Source: Mucisphaera sp965279675 (lineage in GTDB: Bacteria > Planctomycetota > Phycisphaerae > Phycisphaerales > Phycisphaeraceae). Taken from it: a stretch of 64,000 nucleotides of DNA. Below the pieces are notes generated by a model. The model made no database searches, had not been told where the DNA came from, and was given only the letters and a program-made list of their open reading frames with translations. Below are positions 1-8,334 of this stretch, piece by piece. The stretch is from assembly GCF_965279675.1 (NCBI RefSeq), contig NZ_CBDIIJ010000002.1:1612001-1676000 (forward strand). The letters run 5' to 3'. A program made the position numbers and the translations under genes. Numbering within the stretch: the stretch's first letter is position 1; each line of letters begins with the position of its first letter.

Positions 1-196
1 CTTTGGCGGCGAGGACGTCGATGCCGAGCATCACGCGTTGGGTGATGGCTTTGGGCTGGTCTCTGGGGACGCGGTAGTCGGCCTTCGATGTGGTGTTGGC
101 GTCGGTGGTTGACTGGCAGCCGGTGCTGAGTGTGAGCGTCAGCACGAGCAGCAGGAACGAGGTGAGTCTGGCGGGGAGGGAGGCGATCTGATTCAT
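1..196 (-). CDS. Lipoprotein of unknown function (N-terminal part, runs off the window)
   Basis: A reading frame starting at ATG 196 (minus) stays open to the window edge, giving 65 residues. The N-terminus is a classic lipoprotein signal: a hydrophobic LTSFLLLVLTLTL core followed by the lipobox LSTGC, so the mature protein would be lipid-anchored at about Cys28. After the Cys comes a polar Thr/Ser/Asp-rich linker and then 'ITQRVMLGIDVLAA'. It lies 68 bases downstream of pheS on the same strand and could be co-transcribed. I do not recognise the family from the visible part. Codon use matches its neighbours. Confidence 0.6.
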   Translation of the reverse strand, partial: MNQIASLPARLTSFLLLVLTLTLSTGCQSTTDANTTSKADYRVPRDQPKAITQRVMLGIDVLAAK

Positions 197-264
197 GGCA
201 CCACCGGTGGGTTCAGGGGTTGTGGTTGATCGATGGCGGCGGGGTCGCACGCCGCGCGTTGATA

Positions 265-1284
265 CTAGAACTGACGGAGGAAGCGGACGTCGTTTTCGAA
301 CAGCAGGCGGATGTCGGGGATCTGGTGCTTGCGCATGGCCAGGCGTTCGATGCCGAGGCCGAAGGCGAAGCCGGTCCATTCTTCGGGGTCGTAGCCGACC
401 TGCTCGAAGACGGCGGGGTCGACCATGCCGCAGCCGCCGACTTCCATCCACTCGACGCCTTTGCCGAGGTCGATCTTGACGTAGAGCTCGGCGGAGGGCT
501 CGGTGAAGGGGAAGTAGGAGGGGACGAGTTTGATCTCGGCGTCCTCGCCCCAGAAGGCGTGGGCAAACTGGACGAGTGTTGTTTTGAGATCGACCATCGT
601 GACGTTGCGGTCGACGTAGAGGCCCTCGATCTGGTGGAACATCGAGTAGTGGGTGGCGTCGTGCTCGTCGGGTCGGTAGACGCGGCCCGGCGAGATGATG
701 CGGACCGGGGGTTTGGTCTGCTCCATCACCCGGATCTGTACGGTCGAGGTCTGAGATCGGAGCAGGGCGGGTCGGCCTTCATCGGAGTCGCCCGGCGCGT
801 CGAGGTAGAAGTTGTCGGCGGGGTCGCGGGCGGGGTGCTCCTCGGGGATGTTGAGGGCGACGAAGTTGTGGTGGTCGTCCTCGACTTCGGGTCCGGTGGC
901 GACGTCGAAGCCCATGCGGCCGAAGAGCTCGACGAGTTCGGCGACGGTCTGGGGGATGATGTGCTGGCGGCCCCGCCGGGGGTCGGCGGGGGGTTCGGTG
1001 ATGTCGATGAGGGGTCCGGAGCCGGTTTTGCCGGAGGCGGCGGTGCCCAGGCCGTCCTTGCGGGCCTCGAAGGCCTGGGTGATCTGCTGTTTGAGGGCGT
1101 TGGCCCCCTGGCCGAAGGCCTTCTTCTGATCGGCGGGGACCTCTTTCATGAGGCCCATAAGTGCTTTAAGTTCCCCTTTGGAACCGAGATATTTGATTCT
1201 GAAGGCTTCGAGCATGGCGGGGTCCGCCACGGCATCGAGGTCTTTCAGGGCCCGTGTTTCGAGTTCGCCAATCCGCTCCAGCAT
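265..1284 (-). CDS. pheS: Phenylalanine--tRNA ligase alpha subunit
   Basis: Catalytic alpha subunit of the cytosolic alpha2beta2 class II synthetase that charges tRNA-Phe. It shows the N-terminal coiled-coil arm (residues 1-80, 'LGSKGELKALMGLMKEVP'), motif 2 around 'GRVYRPDEHDATHYSMFHQ' and motif 3 near the C-terminus ('FAFGLGIERLAM'). The frame extends upstream to 1362, but homologues begin near 'MLERIGELE', so I chose ATG 1284, giving 339 residues, the usual length. The upstream 26 residues (Arg/His/Pro-rich) look like untranslated leader. pheT is not adjacent: the next gene downstream is a lipoprotein gene. In many bacteria pheS and pheT are neighbours, so the beta subunit must lie elsewhere. 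Confidence 0.95.
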   Translation of the reverse strand: MLERIGELETRALKDLDAVADPAMLEAFRIKYLGSKGELKALMGLMKEVPADQKKAFGQGANALKQQITQAFEARKDGLGTAASGKTGSGPLIDITEPPADPRRGRQHIIPQTVAELVELFGRMGFDVATGPEVEDDHHNFVALNIPEEHPARDPADNFYLDAPGDSDEGRPALLRSQTSTVQIRVMEQTKPPVRIISPGRVYRPDEHDATHYSMFHQIEGLYVDRNVTMVDLKTTLVQFAHAFWGEDAEIKLVPSYFPFTEPSAELYVKIDLGKGVEWMEVGGCGMVDPAVFEQVGYDPEEWTGFAFGLGIERLAMRKHQIPDIRLLFENDVRFLRQF

Positions 1285-1662
1285 GGGCAGAGCATACCCC
1301 AACCGGGCGGGTTCTGACCGGTGGTGCCGGCGGTCTTTGCGGGGATTGTGCGGGTTGCTCACAAAGTGCTAACAGCGCGCTACTAGTGTTTTACAGGCCC
1401 TTCCGGAAGGGGGCTTGCTTTGAGGCGTTGCCTCAAGACGATTGGTGGTTGCCTGGCGGTCACGGAGGAGGACCGCTGGGGAGAACGCGGTCTCGCGGCG
1501 CTGTTGGGAGAAGCGGAGCCACGGATCGCGAGGGGAGACCTGGGGAGAGAGCGTGGGGTATCGGGATTGACGGCCCAGTGATGGGTCGCTTTCCCGATTT
1601 TTTTATGCGCGACGTGCTGGGGTGATTCGGGATAGGCTCGCGGCTCCGCCAGGAGGGCCGTC
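1285..1662. other. Intergenic region between pheS and a YwaF-like gene
   Basis: About 380 bases between divergent genes, with no frame I would call real. It must contain the promoters for both neighbours. It includes the palindrome CCCTTCCGGAAGGG at 1398-1411 and AGCGCGCT at 1374-1381. No clear sigma-70 promoter is visible. Confidence 0.4.
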
Positions 1663-2400
1663 ATGCCTGCGATGCTGATTCAACTGCTGCTTGTTGCCCT
1701 GATGTTCCTGTCGGGCTGGTGGCTGGCGCGCGTGGGGCTGAAGGCGAAGCTGGGCAACGGGGACGAGTGGTTGCTGCGGAAGCGGGTGCTGGTGGTCGGG
1801 TGGCTGGTGTTTGTGCTGCTGCAGGGGTATCGGTTGACGGTGGACTTTGTGCCGGGTTTCGACATCCCACTGCACTATTGCGATGTGGCGTTGCCGGTCG
1901 GGTTGCTGGCAATCGCGACGGGGGTACGGTGGCTGCGGGCGACGTTGCTGTTCTGGACGTTTGGTTTGAGCTGGAATGCCTGGATCACGCCGGCGGTGGC
2001 GTTTGATCTGACGACGGTTGATTTCTGGGTGTTCTGGGTGCTGCATGGTGCCGTGGTGGTGCTGGCGTTGTATGACCTGGTGGTGCTGGGCTACCGGCCG
2101 CGGTGGCTGGACCTTTGGATGGGGGTGGGGGCGACGATCGCGTGGGGTGTGTTGACGCTGGGCATCAATCTCGTGAGTGGCTGGAATTACGGTTACGTCG
2201 GGCCCGATACGGAGCTGGACCTGGCGGCGACCAACGCGTTGGATGTGTTCGGCGACTGGCCGTTACGGCTGGTGTGGATGTCGCTGACGATGGTGGTGGT
2301 TTATGCGCTGGTGCTCGGGGGGGTGACGCTGTGGGCGCGTTGTATGACTGACAACAAAGAGAGCAGATTGAAAGCCATTTCGAAGGACAAACCGGCATGA
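1663..2400 (+). CDS. TIGR02206/YwaF-like integral membrane protein
   Basis: A 245-residue polytopic membrane protein with about six or seven hydrophobic segments: the N-terminal 'LIQLLLVALMFLSGWWLA', then segments near residues 40-60, 75-95, 95-115, 125-145, 155-170 and 205-230. The conserved features I recognise are 'IPLHYCDVALPVG' (His and Cys after the second helix) and 'GWNYGYVGP' near residue 175. Both are typical of the TIGR02206/YwaF family, whose function is unknown. Its last four bases overlap the start of the following oxidoreductase (ATGA at 2397-2400), so the two are almost certainly translationally coupled. Confidence 0.75.
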   Translation: MPAMLIQLLLVALMFLSGWWLARVGLKAKLGNGDEWLLRKRVLVVGWLVFVLLQGYRLTVDFVPGFDIPLHYCDVALPVGLLAIATGVRWLRATLLFWTFGLSWNAWITPAVAFDLTTVDFWVFWVLHGAVVVLALYDLVVLGYRPRWLDLWMGVGATIAWGVLTLGINLVSGWNYGYVGPDTELDLAATNALDVFGDWPLRLVWMSLTMVVVYALVLGGVTLWARCMTDNKESRLKAISKDKPA

Positions 2401-3401
2401 CGACTCGCATTGCTTTTCTGTCGACGGCACACATTCACACGGATGCCTTCATCCAGCGCATTCTCTCGGATGAACTCGATGCGAGAGTGGAGGCGATCTG
2501 GGACGACGATGTGGAGCGGGGTCAGCGTTACGCGGAGAAGTCCGGGGCGCGTTTCGCTGCCGACATCGATGCGGTACTTGCGGATGAATCTGTGGATGCG
2601 GTGGCGATCTGCGATGCGAACACCCGGCACCTGCCTTTGCTGGAGGAAGCGGTGCCCGCGGGCAAGCCGATCTTCTGCGAGAAGCCGCTGGCGACGACGG
2701 TGGCGGAAGCGCTTCGTGTGAAGGCGTTGCTGGACGAGCACGGGACGCCTTTCTGCTGCGGTTACTTCACGCCTTTTTCGTCCAAGCATCAGACGGTCAA
2801 GGCGGCGGTGGCGTCGGGTGTGTTTGGCAAGATCACGCACGGGTTCTGCAGGAACAGCCATCACGCGGCTTACGGGCGATGGTTCGATAGCGAGGACCTG
2901 CGGTGGTTCACCGATCCGTCGTTGTCGGGGGGTGGGGCGCTGATGGACATGGGGTCGCACGCGGTGCATTTGCTGCTTCATCTGCTGGGGCCGGTGTCGG
3001 ACGTGACGGCGACGATCAGCAACAGCTCGGGCGTCTACCCGGAGGTGGATGATTACGGCTCGATCCAGATGCGTTTTGCGAGCGGGGCGCTTGGACGGGC
3101 GGAGGCGTCGTGGATCCAGCATTCGAGCAACAGCGAGCTGGAGCTCTGGGGCACGGAGGCGGCATTGGTCTTCATCGAGAACCGCGCCCACGTCGTGAAG
3201 CAGGGGGGCGAGCCGGTGGCGTTGGCGGAGGCGCCGGCGCGTCCCGATCGGATGGATCGGCTGGTGGCGCTGGCTCGGGGCGATTTGTCGGCGGAGGAGT
3301 TGGCGGACGATCTGTCGGCGAGCCTGAACGAGGTGGCGGTGATGGAGGCGGCCTACCGGGCCCACGGGAGCGGCGAACGGATGCTGGTGGTACCGGTGTA
3401 G
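2397..3401 (+). CDS. Gfo/Idh/MocA family NAD(P)-dependent oxidoreductase
   Basis: A 334-residue cytosolic oxidoreductase. The N-terminal half is a Rossmann domain ('TRIAFLSTAHIHTDAF') and carries the family signature Glu-Lys-Pro in 'IFCEKPLATT' near residue 97, where the Lys is catalytic in characterised members. The C-terminal half is the alpha/beta substrate domain with 'GGGALMDMGSHAVHLLLHL', including the usual Asp/His pair. These enzymes oxidise, reduce or epimerise sugars and cyclitols. The substrate cannot be read from the sequence. It is coupled to the preceding membrane protein by a 4-base overlap and lies 267 bases before a LacI-family regulator, so sugar metabolism is a reasonable inference. 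Confidence 0.88.
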   Translation: MTTRIAFLSTAHIHTDAFIQRILSDELDARVEAIWDDDVERGQRYAEKSGARFAADIDAVLADESVDAVAICDANTRHLPLLEEAVPAGKPIFCEKPLATTVAEALRVKALLDEHGTPFCCGYFTPFSSKHQTVKAAVASGVFGKITHGFCRNSHHAAYGRWFDSEDLRWFTDPSLSGGGALMDMGSHAVHLLLHLLGPVSDVTATISNSSGVYPEVDDYGSIQMRFASGALGRAEASWIQHSSNSELELWGTEAALVFIENRAHVVKQGGEPVALAEAPARPDRMDRLVALARGDLSAEELADDLSASLNEVAVMEAAYRAHGSGERMLVVPV

Positions 3402-3552
3402 AGCGTGTTAGCGGTGGGGTGTTGCATCAATTACGGGACACTAAGATCGACACAACTGTCATTGACGGCAGTGCGCCACTAATTTTATCTTCATAAATAC
3501 ATATTAATAAATAATTTAAAAGATTACCTGTGATAATCTCGCAAACAGGGGG

Positions 3553-3611
3553 TTGACGGCCGTGCGGTGTTGTGTAGTTTCTGATTGTTGTTGCGATACA
3601 AACCGCAACAA
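3553..3611 (+). promoter_or_regulatory. Candidate promoter and palindromic operator of the LacI gene at 3669
   Basis: The region 3402-3668 is much more AT-rich than its surroundings. TTGACG at 3553-3558 is a good -35 match, with a weak TAGTTT at 3575-3580 as -10 (16-base spacer). Just downstream, TTGTTGCG (3588-3595) and CGCAACAA (3604-3611) form a perfect 8-base inverted repeat with an 8-base gap. It would overlap the start of transcription, which suits autorepression by the LacI-family protein. The related half-site GTTGCGCA occurs at 4748-4755, before the PEP-CTERM gene. Inference only. Confidence 0.5.
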
Positions 3612-3668
3612 TGCGATTCACCGTGATTCTGACTCACGTTCGATGGTTGCTGGTGCAGGAAACGTGTC

Positions 3669-4742
3669 ATGGCTTCTGTCCGCGAAATCGCAAAGCAGGT
3701 TGGCGTGTCGGCCGCCACGGTCTCGCGAGCGTTGCGAGGGCACCCGGACATCAGCACGGGCACACGGCAGCGGATCGTGATGGCGGCCAACAAGGCGGGC
3801 TACGCCAGCCCTCGGATGGGAGCCATGGATAGCGAGCCGGGCGTGGCGATTGGGTATGTCTCGACCACGCCTTCGCCGGTGCTGTCGCTTTATGACTGCA
3901 TGCTGCTCAACGGCACGCGTCGGGGTTTGCGTGGGGTCCAGGGATTGACCGGGACCGGGCTGGACGTGCAGTTCGTCGATCTGCATCGCGATAAGCCGGT
4001 CTCGGAGTCGTACACGGCGTTCTTCACGCGTCGTCGTCTGCAGGGCGTGGTGGTGCAGGTGGATGCGGATCACCGGGGCATCTGCCGTGCGATCACCGAT
4101 GAGGGCTACCCGTGCGTCGCGCTGGCGGAGGAGTTTCCCGAGCCGGATGTGAGTTATGTCTGCTGTGATGCGTCGCGAGAGATCGGGATGATGATGGATC
4201 ACCTGATCCAGCTTGGGCACGAGCGGATCGGTCTGGCGGTTCAGCGGCCGGACGACCACGACCACCACAATCGGATCTCGGGTTACGAGCAGGCGCTGCG
4301 TGAGCATGGCATCGAGCCGGACCCATCGCTGATCGTGCGCATCGCGCCGTCGCGTGAGGGGGGCGGTCATGCGATCAACGAGTTGATGAGTCGTCGTGAG
4401 CCGCCGACGGCGGTGTTCGTGGCCGATCCGTTCCCGGCGATTGGCGCGCTCTGTCGGGCGCACGAGATCGGTTTAGAGGTGCCCGGGCAGCTGTCTATCG
4501 TGGGATTCGATGACGGTCAGATGCGTCGTCAGGTGTATCCATTGCTGACGGCGGTGTGTCAGCCGACGGAGGAGATCGGTTCGCTGGCGGCGCAGTGGCT
4601 GAGCAAACGGATTCTGGGCGAGGTGCAGGAACCGCTTCGGCGGGTGCTGCCCGCGAGTTTTGAGGTGAATCAGACCACGGCGTCCCCGCCGGCGAAACCG
4701 GTGCGGATCGAGCCGAGTGGTCAGCGGATGCGGACCGGCTAA
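3669..4742 (+). CDS. LacI-family transcriptional regulator
   Basis: A 357-residue regulator. The N-terminal LacI helix-turn-helix is clear: 'MASVREIAKQVGVSAATVS' followed by 'RALRGHPDISTGTRQRI' and the hinge helix 'NKAGYASP'. Residues 60-340 form the periplasmic-binding-protein-like sensor domain ('HLIQLGHERIGLAV', 'PTAVFVADPFPAIGAL', 'QLSIVGFDDG'). Such proteins usually repress carbohydrate genes and release DNA on binding a sugar. It stands upstream of two PEP-CTERM genes and two sulfatase genes, and a perfect inverted repeat lies in its own promoter region. It is closely similar in layout to the second LacI protein at 60008-61072. Confidence 0.93.
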   Translation: MASVREIAKQVGVSAATVSRALRGHPDISTGTRQRIVMAANKAGYASPRMGAMDSEPGVAIGYVSTTPSPVLSLYDCMLLNGTRRGLRGVQGLTGTGLDVQFVDLHRDKPVSESYTAFFTRRRLQGVVVQVDADHRGICRAITDEGYPCVALAEEFPEPDVSYVCCDASREIGMMMDHLIQLGHERIGLAVQRPDDHDHHNRISGYEQALREHGIEPDPSLIVRIAPSREGGGHAINELMSRREPPTAVFVADPFPAIGALCRAHEIGLEVPGQLSIVGFDDGQMRRQVYPLLTAVCQPTEEIGSLAAQWLSKRILGEVQEPLRRVLPASFEVNQTTASPPAKPVRIEPSGQRMRTG

Positions 4743-4976
4743 CGCTGGTTGCGCAGGTTTTGGATCGTTTCGTGAATCGAAGCCCGGCACGCATGCTTCC
4801 CGCCGGCATGACCATCAGACCTTCACACCCGTGAGGGAGAAAGGACCCCGAGATTGTGAGACCCACCCGGCTTGATCGCTTTGTTTAGGTGTGTCTGCGG
4901 TTTTCGATTCAGTGTCTTTGTTTTCTTTGTGCTTCTGTTTCTGTTTTCACTTTTTTGTTTCTTCTAGAGGAGTTGG

Positions 4977-5699
4977 ATGATGACCCGCACGAACCTGACC
5001 ACGACCTTAGCACTGGCTGCTTTCACCGCTGGCTCCGTGACCGGCAGCGCTCTGGCCGCCGATACAACGCTGCTATTTGACTTCGGTAGGACGAATCTGC
5101 AGACCTCACCGGGCTGGAACAACGTGGTGCCGGCGACCACGGTGCTGTTCGCGACGTTCGACAGCAACAACAACCTGACACCGGTTGGTTTTGAGATCAC
5201 CGATACGTTCTTCCAGATCGGTGAGCCTTCGAGTCTGGGAACGACGACGCCTGGCGGTGCAGCGGCGAGCTATCCCGGCACGGCGACGGACGATTACTTC
5301 TTCGGGCATGTGGCTGCCTTTGCCGGTGCCGAACCGAATCCCCTGGGCCAGTTCAAGCTTTTCAATCTCGATGCCGGTAACACCTACGACTTCACGTTCT
5401 TTGCTTCGCGGACGGGTGTGGGTGATATTCGTGATGCAAAGTACACAGTGAAGGGTGCTGCGTCCGCATCAGTCGTTCTTGATGCGGCCAACAACACCGA
5501 TCAAGTAGCGGTGATCAGCGGTATTTCTCCCGATGGGAATGGCGAGATCTTCATCGACGTGGAGCCGGGACCCAACAACAGCAACACGGTTGGTTTTTAC
5601 TACCTGGGCACGCTGGAGGTCGGCATCAATGCGATTCCGGAGCCGGCGTCAATCGGTCTGCTCGGTCTGGGTGCCTTGGCGCTGCTTCGCCGCCGTTGA
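4977..5699 (+). CDS. Exported PEP-CTERM protein of unknown function
   Basis: A 240-residue protein with a signal peptide (residues 1-28, ending ALAAD) and a C-terminal sorting tail: 'IPEPASIGLLGLGALALLRRR', that is PEP motif, hydrophobic helix and Arg cluster. Such tails are recognised by exosortase, so the protein is probably displayed at or released from the cell surface. The central part is a beta-rich domain starting 'LLFDFGRTNLQTSPGWNN', with a second conserved block 'YDFTFFASRTGVGDIRDAKYTV'. I have no secure function for it. ATG 4977 or the adjacent ATG 4980 follows AGAGGAG. The leader (about 4880-4965) is strongly pyrimidine-rich. Confidence 0.82.
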   Translation: MMTRTNLTTTLALAAFTAGSVTGSALAADTTLLFDFGRTNLQTSPGWNNVVPATTVLFATFDSNNNLTPVGFEITDTFFQIGEPSSLGTTTPGGAAASYPGTATDDYFFGHVAAFAGAEPNPLGQFKLFNLDAGNTYDFTFFASRTGVGDIRDAKYTVKGAASASVVLDAANNTDQVAVISGISPDGNGEIFIDVEPGPNNSNTVGFYYLGTLEVGINAIPEPASIGLLGLGALALLRRR

Positions 5700-5710
5700 A
5701 TACGTCACAT

Positions 5711-5757
5711 GTCCGGCAGCGTGCGGGCCCGTGGTGGTGCGGGCCTGCACGCCGGAC
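5711..5757 (+). terminator. Long hairpin after the PEP-CTERM gene
   Basis: GTCCGGC at 5711-5717 pairs with GCCGGAC at 5751-5757. Inside it a further stem of about 13 pairs with one mismatch closes on a loop around TGGTGGTG. There is no T-tract afterwards, so it may be an mRNA-stabilising or attenuating hairpin between the PEP-CTERM gene and the SGNH-like gene rather than a simple terminator. Confidence 0.5.
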
Positions 5758-5799
5758 CGGTTCCTGATTCCATCATTCTGTCATCTCTAAGGACGACCC

Positions 5800-6693
5800 A
5801 TGTCACGTTTACGCACCTTGTTCACGGCGTCGATCGCTGCGTTGCTCGCAGCCGGTACGGCCTACGCCGAGCCGAAGACCGTGATGTTCTACGGCAACAG
5901 CTTCACGCTGGGCTTTGGCAGCACGCGATCGGTGAATGCTCTGTTTGAAGATATCGCCGTCGCTGCGGGCCACGAGGCTCCGACCGTCCGGTCTGCGGCG
6001 GCGAGCGGACAGGCGCTCGGTTGGCACGTCGCCAACAACACGGCCCCGCTTTTTGTCACGATCCCGTTATCCGAGGATTGGGATTTCATTGTGATGCAGG
6101 AGCACTCTTCCAAACTCACGCGGGCCTTCCCCGGCACGCCCGGGTACCCGGAGAGTGTGGAGAACTCGAAGGCTGATGCACTCGCACTCTACAACATCGC
6201 GAGTTCGCGGAGTTCGGGTGTGGTGCCGGTTTTCTACGAGACGTTTGCACGCAACTACGGTCATCCGTTCTATACGGGCAGCAATCCTGAGTTCCCGGGC
6301 GGGCCGCAGGAGATGCAGGCCGAGGTGCGGGCCGGTTATGAGATCCTGAAGAATCACCTCAACGACAACATCGGCAGCGACATCGCCAGGGTGGCTCCGG
6401 TGGGCACGGCCTGGGAGATCGGCGATTACGACCGGCTGCACTCGGCGGACAACTGGCACGCGCAGAACCGGGGCACGCTGCTCGCGGCGCTGGTGATCTA
6501 CGGGACGGTCTACGAGGACCTGACGACATCGGATATCGATCTGACCTCGGTGCTGGCATCGGTGAATCTCACGGCGGAGGACGGTACGCAACTGACGTCC
6601 TGGGCCGACAGCGCGCTGGCGATTCCTGAGCCGGCTACCGCGGGTTTGTTGCTCGCTCTAGGTGCGCCGGTGCTACTTTGCCGACGACACTGA
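5800..6693 (+). CDS. Exported SGNH-hydrolase-like PEP-CTERM protein
   Basis: A 297-residue protein. A signal peptide (residues 1-24, ending TAYAE) is followed by 'TVMFYGNSFTLGFG', the block I motif of SGNH/DUF4886-like hydrolases (Gly-Asn-Ser with candidate nucleophile Ser). Towards the end 'LHSADNWHAQNRGTLLAALV' supplies the Asp-x-x-His pair expected of block V. The tail 'IPEPATAGLLLALGAPVLL' plus 'CRRH' is a PEP-CTERM sorting signal. Members of the fold remove acyl groups from carbohydrates and lipids. With sulfatases beside it, deacylation of a decorated polysaccharide is an attractive but unproven role. A strong terminator follows at 6729-6762. Confidence 0.75.
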   Translation: MSRLRTLFTASIAALLAAGTAYAEPKTVMFYGNSFTLGFGSTRSVNALFEDIAVAAGHEAPTVRSAAASGQALGWHVANNTAPLFVTIPLSEDWDFIVMQEHSSKLTRAFPGTPGYPESVENSKADALALYNIASSRSSGVVPVFYETFARNYGHPFYTGSNPEFPGGPQEMQAEVRAGYEILKNHLNDNIGSDIARVAPVGTAWEIGDYDRLHSADNWHAQNRGTLLAALVIYGTVYEDLTTSDIDLTSVLASVNLTAEDGTQLTSWADSALAIPEPATAGLLLALGAPVLLCRRH

Positions 6694-6728
6694 TTGTTGT
6701 CCGGCCTTGACCAGGGATGCTCCTCTCA

Positions 6729-6762
6729 CCGCTTCCGGCCTAAGGGCCGGGGCGGTTTTTTT
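6729..6762 (+). terminator. Rho-independent terminator
   Basis: A GC-rich stem (CCGC..CCGGCC / GGGCCGG..GCGG) with a short TAA loop is followed directly by seven T residues. It ends the transcript of the two PEP-CTERM genes, so the sulfatase at 6793 probably has its own start. Confidence 0.85.
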
Positions 6763-6792
6763 GGATGTCTGTGGAGTGATTAGACTCTCGGC

Positions 6793-8310
6793 ATGCGAAT
6801 CCTATATCTCGATCTTGATGCACTGAATCCCTCTCATCTGGGTTGTTACGGGTACCACCGGAACACGTCGCCGACGATCGATGAGATTGCGTCTCAGGGG
6901 GTTCGTTTTGACAATATGTACTGCTCGGACGCGCCGTGTCTGCCGTCGCGGACGGCGTTCTACCAGGGTCGATTCGGGATTCATACGGGCGTGGTGGGTC
7001 ACGGCGGGACGACGGCCGATCCGAAACCGCAGGGGGCGATTCGGGATTTTCGCTCGACCTATGAGGAGGACAGTTTTCCGCGACAGTTGCAGAAGCTGGG
7101 GTTTCATACGGCGATGATCTCGCCTTTCGGGCAGCGGCATGCGGCGCATCATTTCTACGCTGGCTTTCACGAGATGCATAACACCGGTCAGGGCGGGGCG
7201 GAGCCGGCGGAGGTGGTGCAGCCGGTGGTTGAGAAGTGGCTCAGGCAGAATGCCGCGCGTGACAACTGGTATCTGCACATCAATTTCTGGGACATCCACA
7301 CGAATTACCGGGTGCCCGCGGGTTACGGGGAACCGTTTGCGGATGAACCCATCGCCGAGTGGTTCACGGACGAACTGATCGAGGAGCAGTTGCTTCGTGC
7401 GGGTCCTCATTCGGCGCTGGACCTTGGGATGTACGAGGACGCGGACCCGAATGAGTTTCCGCGTGTGCCGAAGCGGATCACGGATCGGGCTTCTCTGACG
7501 CACTGGATCAACGGTTACGACACGGCGATTCGCTACGTGGATGATCACATCGCGCGGATACTCGCGTTGCTGCGGGAAGCGGGGGTGGAGGACGAGGTGG
7601 CGATCATCATCTCTGCGGATCACGGGGAGAATCAGGGCGACCTGGGGATTTACGGGGAGCATGGCACGGCGGACCAGGCGACGTGTCGTATCCCGTTTGT
7701 GGTTCGTTGGCCGGGCGTCCAAGGGGGGGCAGCTAGTGAGGCGCTTTGCTATCACCTGGACTGGGCGCCGACCTGTCTGGCGTTGCTCGGCGATGAGGCC
7801 AGGGCGTTGACGCCTGAGGTTTGGGACGGCGCGAGTTTTGCGGATTGCCTGAGGGGGCGCTCGGCGGAGCATCGGCAGGAGCTGGTGCTGTCGCAGTGTG
7901 CGCACGTTGCGCAGCGGAGTGTGCGTTTCGATCAGGACGGCCATCGCTGGCTATACATCCGGACCTATCACGATGGTTTCCACCTGTTCCCCGAGCACAT
8001 GCTGTTTGATCTTGCGACCGATCCGCACGAGTTAAACGATCTGGCGGACGCTTATCCGGAGGTGCTGCGCGAGGCGACCTGGCGGATGATGGCCTGGCAC
8101 GACCGGGCGATGGCTAAGGTGGTTCGTGAACACCCGAGCGATGTCACGGACCCTCTTTACAAGACGCTGGCAGAGGGAGGCCCGCTGCACGCGCGTGCCG
8201 ATCATCCGGTCGGTCGGCCGGGTGATCTGCGGGTTTATCTGAGACGGCTGGAGCAGACGGGGCGCGGCGACGCCGCGGCCTTGTTGCGTCAGAAGTACCT
8301 GGCGGATTAG
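6793..8310 (+). CDS. Sulfatase, probably cytosolic
   Basis: A 505-residue type I sulfatase. The metal-site aspartates are at residues 7 and 9 ('LYLDLDALNPSHLG'), and the formylglycine motif C-x-P-S-R is at residues 49-53 (CLPSR), where Cys49 would be converted to formylglycine. 'IISADHGENQGDLGIYGEHG' in the second half provides the distal Asp/His metal ligands. There is no signal peptide: the catalytic sheet begins at residue 2. It therefore looks intracellular, unlike the neighbouring exported sulfatase. The formylglycine-generating enzyme or anSME is not in the window. The opening resembles plain arylsulfatase/choline-sulfatase types. The gene converges with the next sulfatase (24-base gap). 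Confidence 0.9.
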   Translation: MRILYLDLDALNPSHLGCYGYHRNTSPTIDEIASQGVRFDNMYCSDAPCLPSRTAFYQGRFGIHTGVVGHGGTTADPKPQGAIRDFRSTYEEDSFPRQLQKLGFHTAMISPFGQRHAAHHFYAGFHEMHNTGQGGAEPAEVVQPVVEKWLRQNAARDNWYLHINFWDIHTNYRVPAGYGEPFADEPIAEWFTDELIEEQLLRAGPHSALDLGMYEDADPNEFPRVPKRITDRASLTHWINGYDTAIRYVDDHIARILALLREAGVEDEVAIIISADHGENQGDLGIYGEHGTADQATCRIPFVVRWPGVQGGAASEALCYHLDWAPTCLALLGDEARALTPEVWDGASFADCLRGRSAEHRQELVLSQCAHVAQRSVRFDQDGHRWLYIRTYHDGFHLFPEHMLFDLATDPHELNDLADAYPEVLREATWRMMAWHDRAMAKVVREHPSDVTDPLYKTLAEGGPLHARADHPVGRPGDLRVYLRRLEQTGRGDAAALLRQKYLAD

Positions 8311-8334
8311 ATCGCGGTGGCTCAGGCCCCGACG

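Noticed and set aside
220..1317. A 365-codon frame on the plus strand opposite pheS
   Set aside because: It is the mirror of a clearly recognised PheS coding sequence; its Gly/Val/Asp-rich product has no domain.
1383..1664. 93-codon minus-strand frame in the pheS intergenic region
   Set aside because: Arg/Pro/Ser-rich composition typical of random frames in high-GC DNA, with no ribosome-binding site.
4889..5080. 63-codon frame before the first PEP-CTERM gene
   Set aside because: It is out of frame with the recognised signal peptide and lies in the pyrimidine-rich leader.
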